Source: Rhizobium sp. Q54
Lineage (GTDB): Bacteria > Pseudomonadota > Alphaproteobacteria > UBA2966 > CAIVPW01
DNA: 64,000 nt
Assembly: GCA_945904955.1 (NCBI GenBank)
Contig: CAMDPO010000003.1
Span: forward strand, 41,391-105,390
Direction of reading: 5' to 3'
A model generated the notes under the pieces. That model ran no database searches. It worked only from the letters and a program-made list of their open reading frames with translations, and was not told the origin of the DNA. The translations under genes were made by a program, and so were the position numbers. Positions within the stretch are counted from its first letter, which is position 1. Each line of letters opens with the position of its first letter. Of the stretch, positions 37,146-45,426 are shown one piece after another.

Positions 37146-38631
37146 CCTCGCCGAGAAGGCGAAACTCGCTTCGAGATCGCTGCGTTCTAGGGTCGCCCTG
37201 CTGGCCGCGATCTTCGTCGCGGTGCCGATCCTGTTGTACATGCAGTTCCAGGCTGTCGATCGACAGCGCACCGAGCTGCTGCGCGACACGATGGTGCGCC
37301 AGGGGCAGATCATCGCCGAAGGCCTGCGGCCGCTGGTCGGCCCGCTCGACACGGCGCGCGCGACGACGCTTGCCGCGGCGCTCGACCGCATGAGCGCGGG
37401 CCGCGTGCGCATCCGGCTGCTGTTCCGGCCGCGCGCCAATGCCGGCGCCGATGCCGGCTTCTTCCTGGTGGCGGCGTCGCCCCCGGTGAGCGGCGCGCAG
37501 ATCGACCAGGAGCGGCGCCAGCTGGTCTCGTCCGGCGTGCTCAACGACCTGGTGCCGAGTTGCGAGCGCACCCAGCCCCTCTCGTACCACTACACCAATC
37601 CGGCCGGCATCGAAGAGCTGCTGACCTCGGCGACGCCGCTCATGACGGATTCCGGGTGCTGGATCGTCGTGACGTCGGCAGCGACCACCGAGCTTGTCGG
37701 TACGCTCCTCTCCCAACCCTATTGGAAGTCGCCGGAGATTCGCTTCGCGTTGTTGATCTACCTGGCGATGGTCGGCCTGGTGTTCGCCATCTTCACCGGA
37801 ATTTGGAACGACCTGCGCGGCTTCGCCAAGCTCTCGCGCCACATCCGTACCTACCGAGGCGAAGGAGCCTTCGTGCACCGCAACCATGTGCCGGAGCTCG
37901 CCCCGGTCGCCGAAGAATTTGACCTGCTGGTGCGCGAGCTGCGCTCCTCGGCCGAGGCGGTGCGGCGCGCGGCTGAGGACAACGTCCACGCCTTCAAGGG
38001 CCCGCTGGGCGTCATCGCCCAGTCGGTGGAGCCGCTGCGCGCTGTGGTCGCGGGCCGCGACGACAAATCGCGCCGAGCGTTGGAGCGCATCGAGAAGGCG
38101 ACCGAACGCCTCGACGCGCTGGTGACCGCGGTGCGGCGCATGGACGTCGCTGCGGCCGAGTCGATCGGCGGCAAGCGCGACCCCATCCAGCTGATGAACT
38201 TCGTGCAGGAGTTCGTCGGCAACTACCGGACCCAGCTCGGCAAGACCGCGCCGCGCATCAACATGGTCTGCACCGGGCGCAGCGTCGTGCGCGCCGACCC
38301 GCAGCACCTCGAGACGGTGCTGGAGAACATCCTCGACAACGCCGTCTCGTTCACGCCGGCGGGCAAGGAAATCCGCATCACCTGCAGCGCCGAGGGGCAT
38401 GAGGCGGCGATTGCGATCGCCGACCAGGGACCCGGCGTGCCTGAGGAGCATCTGGCGCGCATCTTCGAGCGGTATTTCTCGCTCCGCGCCGCCGCCAGCG
38501 AGGGCGCAGCGAACTTCGGCGTCGGACTGTGGATTGCGCGCCGCAATATCGAGTCGATCGGCGGCGCCATCGCCGCCGACAACGAGCGCGATGGGGGCCT
38601 GCGCATCACCATCCGCCTGCCGCTCGCCTAG
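37105..38631 (+). CDS. Sensor histidine kinase with atypical H-box
   Basis: About 508 residues; only TTG starts are available (37078, 37087 or 37105), and I use the one with least overlap. Membrane helix 1 is SRVALLAAIFVAVPILLYM; a periplasmic sensor domain follows to about residue 210; helix 2 is FALLIYLAMVGLVFAIFTGI. The phosphoacceptor His lies in DNVHAFKGPLG near residue 295: the usual H-E-x-x-T/N-P reads H-A-F-K-G-P. ATPase boxes are ENILDNAVSFTPAG, AIADQGPGVPEEH and FGVGLWIARRNIE. It should phosphorylate the regulator encoded at 36336. Confidence 0.88.
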   Translation: MAIAGGATIQRLRSLAEKAKLASRSLRSRVALLAAIFVAVPILLYMQFQAVDRQRTELLRDTMVRQGQIIAEGLRPLVGPLDTARATTLAAALDRMSAGRVRIRLLFRPRANAGADAGFFLVAASPPVSGAQIDQERRQLVSSGVLNDLVPSCERTQPLSYHYTNPAGIEELLTSATPLMTDSGCWIVVTSAATTELVGTLLSQPYWKSPEIRFALLIYLAMVGLVFAIFTGIWNDLRGFAKLSRHIRTYRGEGAFVHRNHVPELAPVAEEFDLLVRELRSSAEAVRRAAEDNVHAFKGPLGVIAQSVEPLRAVVAGRDDKSRRALERIEKATERLDALVTAVRRMDVAAAESIGGKRDPIQLMNFVQEFVGNYRTQLGKTAPRINMVCTGRSVVRADPQHLETVLENILDNAVSFTPAGKEIRITCSAEGHEAAIAIADQGPGVPEEHLARIFERYFSLRAAASEGAANFGVGLWIARRNIESIGGAIAADNERDGGLRITIRLPLA

Positions 38632-38696
38632 CAGCGCGCGCTTCGCGCGGGACCGCTCGCGCTTCGGCTGAAGACCGAGGAAAACCGCCCGTCTTG

Positions 38697-38721
38697 GTTA
38701 ATGCCGCGGGGCCGCGTTAAC
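38697..38721. promoter_or_regulatory. Inverted repeat upstream of the glucosaminidase gene (possible operator)
   Basis: GTTAA (38697-38701) and TTAAC (38717-38721) flank CGCGG/CCGCG arms, giving an interrupted dyad between the sensor kinase and glucosaminidase genes. It is 127 bases before the start. The TTAA spacing is 15, not the 7 of a CtrA site. Its role is unknown. Confidence 0.3.
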
Positions 38722-38847
38722 GCCCCGGCAACGCTTGTGTCGCGGTGTCACAGCCATAACACAGTAAGGCCCCGCCTTCTCCGCAGTCCTGCCTCTTAGG
38801 TTGCCCATACCGCTCGCGAAGCGGTGGTCCCACCGACGGAGGGTGAG

Positions 38848-39807
38848 ATGCGGAGACTCAGCTCGCATCCGACGCCAGGTTTGGTACGGGTAATGGTTGG
38901 CGGTTTTATGATTGCGGCGGCTGCGACGTTGGTGCCAACGGCACCGGCGCGCGCCGACGAGACCAAGTACGAGCGCACGACGATTGGCGTGCGCGGACAT
39001 CTTGTTCCGGTCGCCTACGAAGGACCGGCGGACTCGACGTTCACGCACGCGCTCGCCACGCCCTTCACTAGCGCCGACCAGCTGCGCGCCATGCGCCTGC
39101 CGCCCGGCCTCGCCACGTCGGATACCCAGGCCCGCAAGACCGCGTTCCTCAACACCGTGTTGCCGCTCCTGCACGAGGTCAACACGCGCATCTCCGAGGA
39201 TCGCGCCGAGCTCCTGAAGTTGCAGCAGGTGATGCAGCGCGGCTGCAACCTGCGCAGCGAAGAGCGCAGCTGGCTCGAGGACGTTGCGCTCGACTACCGA
39301 GGCTCGCCCGAGAACATTGGCGACCTGCTTGCCCGGGTCGATGTGCTGCCGCTTTCGGTTGCAGCGGCCCAGGCGGCGATCGAGAGCGCCTGGGGCACGT
39401 CGCGCTTCGCCCGCGAAGGCAACGCCCTGTTCGGCGAGCGCACCTACGACAGCTCGATCCCGGGCATCAAGGTGCCGGGCCGCAAGGCGTTCCGCGTGCG
39501 CTCGTTCGACACGCTCTATGACTCGGTCGTCCAGTACGCCACCAACCTCAACACCCACCAGGCCTACGCGCAGTTCCGCGCCAAGCGCGCCAACATGCGC
39601 GCCCAGGGCCTTGTGCTGGATGGCCAGGCGCTGGCGTCGACCCTCAACCTCTATTCCGAGGAACGCGCCAAATACACCTCCACCTTGGTGACGATCATCC
39701 GTCACAACGCGTTCCACCACCTGGATGCAATGACGGTTGCTGCCAACGATCTGGCCGCGATCCGCACAGTCGCGACCGGCGCGGTCGGCGCCGCGCAGGC
39801 GAACTAA
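38848..39807 (+). CDS. Glucosaminidase-domain (Bax-like) secreted peptidoglycan hydrolase
   Basis: 319 residues from the ATG at 38848, preceded by ACGGAGGGTGAG. Signal peptide ends near PARADE (residue 39). The glucosaminidase domain has VLPLSVAAAQAAIESAWGTS, where the Glu in AIESAWG is the expected catalytic residue, then FAREGNALFGER, RSFDTLYDSVVQYATNLNTH and LVTIIRHN. It would cleave the glycan strands of peptidoglycan in the periplasm. A Leu/Glu-rich helical region (about 100-140) precedes the domain. Confidence 0.9.
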   Translation: MRRLSSHPTPGLVRVMVGGFMIAAAATLVPTAPARADETKYERTTIGVRGHLVPVAYEGPADSTFTHALATPFTSADQLRAMRLPPGLATSDTQARKTAFLNTVLPLLHEVNTRISEDRAELLKLQQVMQRGCNLRSEERSWLEDVALDYRGSPENIGDLLARVDVLPLSVAAAQAAIESAWGTSRFAREGNALFGERTYDSSIPGIKVPGRKAFRVRSFDTLYDSVVQYATNLNTHQAYAQFRAKRANMRAQGLVLDGQALASTLNLYSEERAKYTSTLVTIIRHNAFHHLDAMTVAANDLAAIRTVATGAVGAAQAN

Positions 39808-39842
39808 CAGTCCTCGTTTTTTCACGGCAAGGAGTCCCGCGT

Positions 39843-40070
39843 ATGGCCTCGATCCTCCCTCCCCCCTCGATTTCCGGCGCACAGTGCGCACGGTGCAGCG
39901 TTGACCTGCATGTGGGCGACCCGCCGTTCGGCGCATCTGCCGTGTGGATCACCTGCCCCGACTGCGGCGTCCGCCTCTGGCATGAGGAAAAGACGGCGTC
40001 GATGCTGATGGGCATCCACGATATCGACGAGGCGCGCGCGCATTGGCACGCCGGCGTTTCGCTCCACTAG
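39843..40070 (+). CDS. Small zinc-ribbon-like protein
   Basis: 75 residues. Two C-x2-C pairs, CARC near residue 15 and CPDC near residue 38, are spaced 20 residues apart and could bind one zinc ion. His residues cluster at the C-terminus (ARAHWHAGVSLH). No signal peptide, so cytoplasmic. I do not recognise a family. GGCAAGGAG-like sequence lies about 8 bases before the ATG. It lies between two exported-protein genes. Confidence 0.6.
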   Translation: MASILPPPSISGAQCARCSVDLHVGDPPFGASAVWITCPDCGVRLWHEEKTASMLMGIHDIDEARAHWHAGVSLH

Positions 40071-40098
40071 GCCGTCGTTCGTAGCAGGAGAGAGAGCC

Positions 40099-40758
40099 AT
40101 GAAGTCCGGAACGGCTGCAAAGCGCCCGCCCTTCCCCCGCTTGGTCACCGTGGTCAGCCTGGGTCTTGCGGGCATCGCGTTCATGGGTCCACCGGCGCTC
40201 GCGGCCAACCCGTTCGCCACCAGCGCGGCGCTGTACGCCAAGCATGCGGCGGAGGCGACGACCCTCGAAGAGGTGCATCGCAACATGCGCCTGACGTTGA
40301 ATTGCCTCGTCGGGCCCGGCCATGAGGACTTCAGCGTCGGCCTGTCGACGCACTGCTCCGTGCCGGACGGCGCGATGGCGGACGGCATGGTGTCGGTCAG
40401 CTATCGCCTCGCCGCGCAGATCGCCAAGACTGCGCTTGCCATCGATTCGCTCGGCGGCGCCCAGTTCGCGGCACGTACAGCCGAGCGCCTGATCCTGGCG
40501 ACCGACCCGACTAAGCCCGAAGGCGTCGATGTCGTCGAGAACGCCCAATTCCAGACCGGCACGGTCGATCGCGTCGACGCAGTGACGCGCACGATGACCA
40601 TGGGCGCGGACACCTATTTGGTGCGCGCCGCCGATGCCGACATGATTGGTCAGATCAAGCCCGGTGAACAGGTCGAGGTGACGTACGTCGTCGAAGACGG
40701 ACGCCGTATCGCCCTCGATGTTCGCAAGGTCGAGCTGCGCGAGCTGCCGGCGCCGTAA
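40099..40758 (+). CDS. Secreted protein with DUF1344-like C-terminal domain
   Basis: 219 residues, good RBS (AGGAGAGAG). Signal peptide at 1-36 (VTVVSLGLAGIAFMGPPALA). The middle has two Cys (LNCLVG, THCSVP) that may pair. The C-terminal 70 residues (TGTVDRVDAVTRTMTMGADT, QIKPGEQVEVTYVVEDGRRI) closely resemble the protein encoded at 41029. This small beta-barrel-like pattern is like DUF1344. Function unknown; periplasmic. Followed by a strong terminator. Confidence 0.78.
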   Translation: MKSGTAAKRPPFPRLVTVVSLGLAGIAFMGPPALAANPFATSAALYAKHAAEATTLEEVHRNMRLTLNCLVGPGHEDFSVGLSTHCSVPDGAMADGMVSVSYRLAAQIAKTALAIDSLGGAQFAARTAERLILATDPTKPEGVDVVENAQFQTGTVDRVDAVTRTMTMGADTYLVRAADADMIGQIKPGEQVEVTYVVEDGRRIALDVRKVELRELPAP

Positions 40759-40781
40759 TTCGCCGGACCAGTGGACGCGGA

Positions 40782-40811
40782 GGGGCGCGGCGCAAGTCGC
40801 GCCCCTTTTTT
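40782..40811 (+). terminator. Rho-independent terminator
   Basis: GGGGCGCG (40782-40789) pairs with CGCGCCCC (40798-40805) around an eight-base loop, followed by TTTTTT. It lies 24 bases after the stop of the secreted-protein gene. Confidence 0.9.
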
Positions 40812-41028
40812 GTCGTACGTCCACCTACTTTCCTGGAGACTGCAGGACGCCGAGATGAAGCCGATGGCGCCGGAGGCCGCGCCCGCGCGCTAAGCAACGT
40901 CGCGAACTCGAACTAGTCGTACGGAGACGGGCGTGGGCGCTCGCAAGGGCGCCCCGCCCTGTTCTCTTGATCTAGGCTACCGCGTGATCTTCCCGTTCTC
41001 GATGTAGACTGAAGCCAGGAGGTTGCTC

Positions 41029-41367
41029 GTGATTGCTTCCCGGAAGATGACTCGCATTGCAGCCATGCTCGCCGCACTGGCCACCGCGGCAGCGCCTGCA
41101 ATTGGCGTGGCGCAAATCAAGCCTGCGGGATTCACCGAGGGAATCGTCCGCGCCGTCAATCCGGAGTCGCGGACGCTGACCGTCGGCGCCGAAACGTACG
41201 TCGTGCGCGGCAATCCCACGTCGACGCTCTACGAGGTGCATCGCGGCGACGAGGTCGAACTCACCTACATCGTCGAGGGCAACCAATGGATTGCGCTCGA
41301 TGTGAAGAAAACCGGAAAACGTGGCGGCTTCTTGCTCTTCCAGTACCCCGATCCGGACCGCTACTAG
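41029..41367 (+). CDS. Small secreted protein, paralogous to the C-terminus of the 40099-40758 product
   Basis: 112 residues from the GTG at 41029, six bases after AGGAGG; a TTG at 41023 is inside the ribosome-binding spacing. Signal peptide to about residue 29 (AAMLAALATAAAPAIGVAQ). The rest (EGIVRAVNPESRTLTVGAET, YEVHRGDEVELTYIVEGNQW, IALDVKK) aligns with the last 70 residues of the protein encoded at 40099. Function unknown. It ends one base before the convergent OsmC gene. Confidence 0.78.
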   Translation: MIASRKMTRIAAMLAALATAAAPAIGVAQIKPAGFTEGIVRAVNPESRTLTVGAETYVVRGNPTSTLYEVHRGDEVELTYIVEGNQWIALDVKKTGKRGGFLLFQYPDPDRY

Positions 41368-41811
41368 CTACGACGCGACGGCGACGGGCTCGGTCTCGAC
41401 GATCTCGAAGTCGTGGGTGATGGCGGCAGTCTTTGCCAGCATGGCGGTGGCCGAGCAGTACTTGTCGGCCGATAGCTGGATGGCGCGCTCGACCTTGGAG
41501 CGATCGAGGCTGCGGCCCGACACCGTGAAATGGATATGGATGCGCGTGAAGACCTTCGGTTCGGTCTCCGCGCGTTCGGCATCGAGGTCGACGACACAAT
41601 CCTCGACGGCCTGACGGCCCTTTTCCAGGATATCAACGACGTCCCACGCCGTGCAGCCGCCGGCGCCGATCAGCATCAGTTCGAGCGCGCTCGGCGCCAG
41701 GCGATGGCCATCGGCCGTGGCGGTGGTGCCGAGCACGACCGTGTGGCCTGTTCCCGACTCGCCCATGAAGAGGCGCTTCTCGATCCAGCGAACCCGAGCT
41801 TTCATTGCCAT
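41368..41811 (-). CDS. OsmC family protein
   Basis: 147 residues. OsmC-like peroxidase fold: APSALELMLIGAGGCTAWDV contains the first redox Cys, and LSADKYCSATAMLAK the second. The pattern matches the YhfA branch (no long N-terminal extension). It probably reduces organic peroxides or hydroperoxides in the cytosol; the YhfA branch is poorly characterised. Start at the ATG at 41811; another is six bases downstream. Confidence 0.92.
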   Translation of the reverse strand: MAMKARVRWIEKRLFMGESGTGHTVVLGTTATADGHRLAPSALELMLIGAGGCTAWDVVDILEKGRQAVEDCVVDLDAERAETEPKVFTRIHIHFTVSGRSLDRSKVERAIQLSADKYCSATAMLAKTAAITHDFEIVETEPVAVAS

Positions 41812-41923
41812 TGGTACGTACCCTAAACCCCCGCGGCGCGAGCATAAAAGCATAAGCGGCCGGCGCCGTGCACGACCGGCCGACGCGCCCCGGCCGTATC
41901 CCGAAGAATTGATGCCGCGGGCC

Positions 41924-42583
41924 TCAAATCTCAAGCTCCGCAAGGACCTCGCGCACCAATGGCAGGGTGAGCGGCCGCCGGCGGGCGAGCGCGGCGCGGT
42001 CGAGGGCAGCGACGGTGCGCGCCGCGGCTTCGAACGAGCGCTCCAGACGCGCCAGGAGGAACGACAGGACCTCCGGCGGCACGGGCACCTGACGGTCGGC
42101 AAAGTGCTTCATCAGCACCGCGGCAAGAAGCGCGTCGTCCGGAGCGGAGATTTCCGCCACCGGCAGCGTGCCCAGGCGCGAGCGCAGGTCCAGGAGCTTC
42201 GTGTGCCACTGCGAGGGCGGCCGCACTGCGGTGAGCAGCAAGGTCGCTGCATTGGCGCGCGCAGCGTTGAAGAGGAACAGGAGCTCGCGTTCAGGCGCGC
42301 GATCCGCATCGTCGACGACGATCGGCACGCGCGCCGGCACTGCACTCAAGTCAGGCGGCGCGAAGGTCGCCTCGGAGCGAGCCGCCCAGACGTGCGCGAG
42401 GTGAGTCTTGCCCGAGCCGGGCGGTCCGACCAGAACGATCCCGGGCGGCGGCCAGTCCGGCCAGCGGTCGATCCAGCGGACGGCGTCTTCATTGGCGACA
42501 GAGACAAGGAAGTCGTCGCGCCCCATCGCGCGGCGATGACCAAGGTCGAGCGGCAGCTGCGCGCCGGTCCCCTTCTCGCTCAC
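41924..42583 (-). CDS. hdaA: DnaA-homologous regulatory protein HdaA
   Basis: 219 residues from a GTG that overlaps the upstream stop (GTGA). N-terminal clamp-binding-like QLPLDLGHR (residues 9-17) precedes FLVSVANEDAVRWID. The AAA+ core has Walker A LVGPPGSGKTHLAHVW, Walker B VPIVVDDADRA, and DLRSRLGTLPVAEISAPDD as box VII/sensor region, with a C-terminal helical lid. Hda binds the sliding clamp and promotes hydrolysis of DnaA-ATP, preventing re-initiation of replication. Position after a PerM-like gene is typical of alphaproteobacteria. Confidence 0.93.
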   Translation of the reverse strand: MSEKGTGAQLPLDLGHRRAMGRDDFLVSVANEDAVRWIDRWPDWPPPGIVLVGPPGSGKTHLAHVWAARSEATFAPPDLSAVPARVPIVVDDADRAPERELLFLFNAARANAATLLLTAVRPPSQWHTKLLDLRSRLGTLPVAEISAPDDALLAAVLMKHFADRQVPVPPEVLSFLLARLERSFEAAARTVAALDRAALARRRPLTLPLVREVLAELEI

Positions 42584-43650
42584 GCCGCATCGGGTCCGCG
42601 ATAGATGCGGCTTTGCCGATAGCGGTCGAGACCGAAGCGGATCAGCACGCCGATCGCTGCCGCGGTCGGCACGGCGAGCAGCACGCCGACGAATCCGAAC
42701 AGCGACGCGCCGGCGAGCACCCCGAAGATGATCCACACCGGATGCAGGCCGACGCGGCTGCCCAAGAGGCGCGGCTGCCACACCGCGTTCTCGAGCAACT
42801 GACCGACGATGAAGACCGCCGCGACCAGCACCAACTTGACGGGGTCTAGGCCCCACTGCAGGAGCGCGACCATCATGGCGGTGAACGAGCCGAGCAGCGC
42901 GCCGAGGTATGGCACGAACGACAGGAGGCCGGCGCCCAGGCCGATCACCAGGCCGAACTCCAAGCCGACAAGCGACAAGCCGAGACCGTAGACGAGGCCG
43001 TCGGCGAGCGCGACCAGGCCCTGGCCGCGCACGAAGGCGGCGAGGACTTCGTCGATGCGGCGTGCCTGCTCGCGGACGGTGTCGGCATGCTGGCGCGGCA
43101 GCAGCGAGTCGAGGACGGCGACGAAGCGGTGCCAATCGCGCAGCAGGTAGAACGACACCACCGGCGTGATGAGCAGCAGCGATAGCAGGTTGAATAGCGC
43201 GAGGCCGCGGCTCCACAGGCCGGCGACGCCGACGCCGACCCACGAGGTCCACCCCGTGGCGAGGCTAGCGGTGTTCTGCCAGAGCGCGGTCGGGTCGCCG
43301 AGCATGGGAATACGCTCGACCAGGCGGTCGACGATCGGCAGCAGCCACGCACGCGCGCTTTCGATGTACTCGGGCAGCCGGTCGACGAAGCCGATAATCT
43401 GGCTGTAGAGCAGCGGCGCCAGCAGCAGCAGCGCCAGGACGATGATCGAGAAAAACCCGACCGTCAGCATCCACGTTGCGGCGGTGCGCGAGAAGTTCCA
43501 GCGCTCCAAACGATCCGCAGCCGGATCGAGCAGGTAGGCGACGGCCATCGCCGCGACGAACGGCAGCAGCATGGGGCGCAGCACGTAGATGACGGCGCCG
43601 AACAGCAAGAGGCTGATCAGCCAGAAGAGAACCTGCTGGCGCGCGTTCAT
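42580..43650 (-). CDS. AI-2E family transporter (PerM-like)
   Basis: 356 residues with about eight hydrophobic helices: VLFWLISLLLFGAVIYVL at the start, MLPFVAAMAVAYLLDP, MLTVGFFSIIVLALLLLAPL, and a C-terminal run from about 230 to 335 (LSLVGLEFGLVIGLGAGLLS, FVPYLGALLGSF). The PYLGxxxG motif is the family hallmark. Members have been linked to export of autoinducer-like molecules or to Na+/H+ antiport; substrate here unknown. Same operon as hdaA (overlap) and the phosphatidyltransferase gene (one base apart). Confidence 0.92.
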   Translation of the reverse strand: MNARQQVLFWLISLLLFGAVIYVLRPMLLPFVAAMAVAYLLDPAADRLERWNFSRTAATWMLTVGFFSIIVLALLLLAPLLYSQIIGFVDRLPEYIESARAWLLPIVDRLVERIPMLGDPTALWQNTASLATGWTSWVGVGVAGLWSRGLALFNLLSLLLITPVVSFYLLRDWHRFVAVLDSLLPRQHADTVREQARRIDEVLAAFVRGQGLVALADGLVYGLGLSLVGLEFGLVIGLGAGLLSFVPYLGALLGSFTAMMVALLQWGLDPVKLVLVAAVFIVGQLLENAVWQPRLLGSRVGLHPVWIIFGVLAGASLFGFVGVLLAVPTAAAIGVLIRFGLDRYRQSRIYRGPDAA

Positions 43651-43651
43651 A

Positions 43652-44209
43652 TCAGGCGCCCGGCTTGCTCGAGCGCGCCTGCTCGTTGAAGCGGATGAGG
43701 TAGCTGGTGCCGGACCACAGCGTGGTGATGGTGACGAGCGCCATCAGCGCCCACGTGCCGATGCCGGCGGTCCATGTTTGGATGAACGCCGAGGCGTATT
43801 GGCCGAGCACGGCGGCGGCGAGGACGATTTGCGCCACGGTGTTGATCTTGCTGATCCGCACCAGCTCGAACTGCACGTCGAGGTGCTGGGTGTGCGCCAG
43901 GAGGGCGCCGCGCAGGATGGCGAAGTCGCGGAACACCACCAGGATCACCAACCAGTCGGGCAAATGCCCCGCGGAGCCGAGCGTCACGTAGACCGCCACC
44001 ATCAGCGCCTTGTCGGCGAGCGGATCGAGGGTGCGGCCGAGATCCGTGATGAGGTTGTAGCGTTTCGCGACCCAGCCATCGAGAGCATCCGAGATGCCCG
44101 CGATCACGAACACCCAAAAGGCGATCGCCAAGCGGTCGCCGAGGATCAGCCAAATCGTCACCGGGACGGCGAACAAGCGCCCGAGGGTGATGAGATTGGC
44201 GATGTTCAC
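43652..44209 (-). CDS. CDP-alcohol phosphatidyltransferase family protein (PgsA-like)
   Basis: 185 residues, five or so membrane helices. The CDP-alcohol signature is present as SDALDGWVAKRY followed by TDLGRTLDPLADK, with all four Asp of D-G-x2-A-K...G-x3-D-x3-D. This enzyme class transfers a phosphatidyl group from CDP-diacylglycerol to an alcohol such as glycerol-3-phosphate in the inner membrane. Which alcohol is used cannot be told; phosphatidylglycerophosphate synthase or a cardiolipin-type role are possible. Lies between the DUF2066 and PerM genes. Confidence 0.9.
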   Translation of the reverse strand: MNIANLITLGRLFAVPVTIWLILGDRLAIAFWVFVIAGISDALDGWVAKRYNLITDLGRTLDPLADKALMVAVYVTLGSAGHLPDWLVILVVFRDFAILRGALLAHTQHLDVQFELVRISKINTVAQIVLAAAVLGQYASAFIQTWTAGIGTWALMALVTITTLWSGTSYLIRFNEQARSSKPGA

Positions 44210-44218
44210 GGGCGGGGC

Positions 44219-45373
44219 TCAATTGAAGTCCGGAGCCCCGGGCCGCAGGCTGAGCGTCCAGTAGCCGCCACTTTCCGAGAGCACCAGGCCGCGCTGCGCC
44301 AGGGCCGTGACGAGGCTGCCGGCCGCGCCGAAGTAGCGCAAGAGGACCTGGGCACTGGTGGTGGAGATCTCGGCGAGCTCGACGGCCTTGATCTCCGGGG
44401 CGCGTTCCAGGCGCTGGCGAATGCCGATCCAGTCGCCGAGGGTGGCGAGCGGCACGTTGGCCGAGAGGACCGCTTCGTTGCCGAAGGCGAGCAGATGCTC
44501 GCGCTTCCAGCGCTCCTCGATGCCCGTGACGATGGATTCGACGGCGCGCGTCAACAGCGCCTGCACCGGCTCGGCGTCGCCGCCGCGGTAGGCCTCGACG
44601 GTGGTGCCTTCGCCCGATGGGCCGAAGCGGCGCAGCACGATGTCGATGGACGGAATGCGGCTGCCGATCTCGAACCGCAGATTGGCCTGGGCGACCAGCA
44701 CGTCCTCGACACCATAGCGCTGGGCGATGGCAGACAGGCGGCTGCGGTCGCCGCCGGCAGCCTGGGCGGCACTGATCAAGCCGACGTCGGTGAGGTCGCC
44801 GTTGGCGAGCACCATCGGCGACAGGCTGTTGCGGTCGCGAGCGAAGGTCCACGCCTGGCGCCATGGATTCGGGTCGTCCCACAACAGCGTCGCTCCGGCC
44901 GCGTTGTAGACGGGGACGATCAGCACCGGGCGGCTGGCGGTCTCGGCGAACGGCACCTGCGAGCGCTGCAGCAGCGCGCGGATGGCGTCGCGCCGAAAAT
45001 TCACCGTCAGATTGGCGAGGTAGCGCGTCAGCGAGGTGCGCTCGTTCTCGACCTGGAGGCTGAACACCATGCCGGTGAGATCGGGCGCGCGCGGATCGGG
45101 CAGGCGCGTGTGGTACTCGCGCGGCACAATCTGCTCCAGGAGCTTGCGGTATGCCTCGCGCGTGCCAGCGGCGAGGGCCACCTCACGCGCGGCGTTGGCG
45201 TCGGCGGCGGTGGCGTCGACGCGGATGCCATCTACCACGAAGACGCCTTGCGCCGTGGCGGGAGCCGCCGCGAGCGCGAGCCACAGCGACAGCAAAACAG
45301 CGACGGCTGCTCCCATCGTGCGCACGCGTCCATGCGACATGCCTCGCGCGGCGCCAATGGCCCTGGGCGGCAT
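44219..45373 (-). CDS. DUF2066 domain-containing secreted protein
   Basis: About 384 residues from the ATG at 45373; ATGs at 45421 and 45340 are also possible, the last giving the tidiest signal peptide (MGAAVAVLLSLWLALAAAPA). DUF2066 features: VFVVDGIRVDATAADANAAR, AGTREAYRKLLEQIVP, LTVNFRRDAIRALLQRS, PVLIVPVYNAAGATLLWDDP. Periplasmic, function unknown; conserved in alphaproteobacteria between purN and a phosphatidyltransferase gene. Divergent from purN with 53 bases between the chosen starts. Confidence 0.85.
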   Translation of the reverse strand: MPPRAIGAARGMSHGRVRTMGAAVAVLLSLWLALAAAPATAQGVFVVDGIRVDATAADANAAREVALAAGTREAYRKLLEQIVPREYHTRLPDPRAPDLTGMVFSLQVENERTSLTRYLANLTVNFRRDAIRALLQRSQVPFAETASRPVLIVPVYNAAGATLLWDDPNPWRQAWTFARDRNSLSPMVLANGDLTDVGLISAAQAAGGDRSRLSAIAQRYGVEDVLVAQANLRFEIGSRIPSIDIVLRRFGPSGEGTTVEAYRGGDAEPVQALLTRAVESIVTGIEERWKREHLLAFGNEAVLSANVPLATLGDWIGIRQRLERAPEIKAVELAEISTTSAQVLLRYFGAAGSLVTALAQRGLVLSESGGYWTLSLRPGAPDFN

Positions 45374-45426
45374 TGCTTCGCCAACTGGTTCAAGTATGGT
45401 GGACGCTCCGTCGGGCAGCATACTGG

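Noticed and set aside
38697..38721. CtrA binding site
   Set aside because: The TTAA elements are 15 bases apart, whereas CtrA needs TTAA-N7-TTAA.
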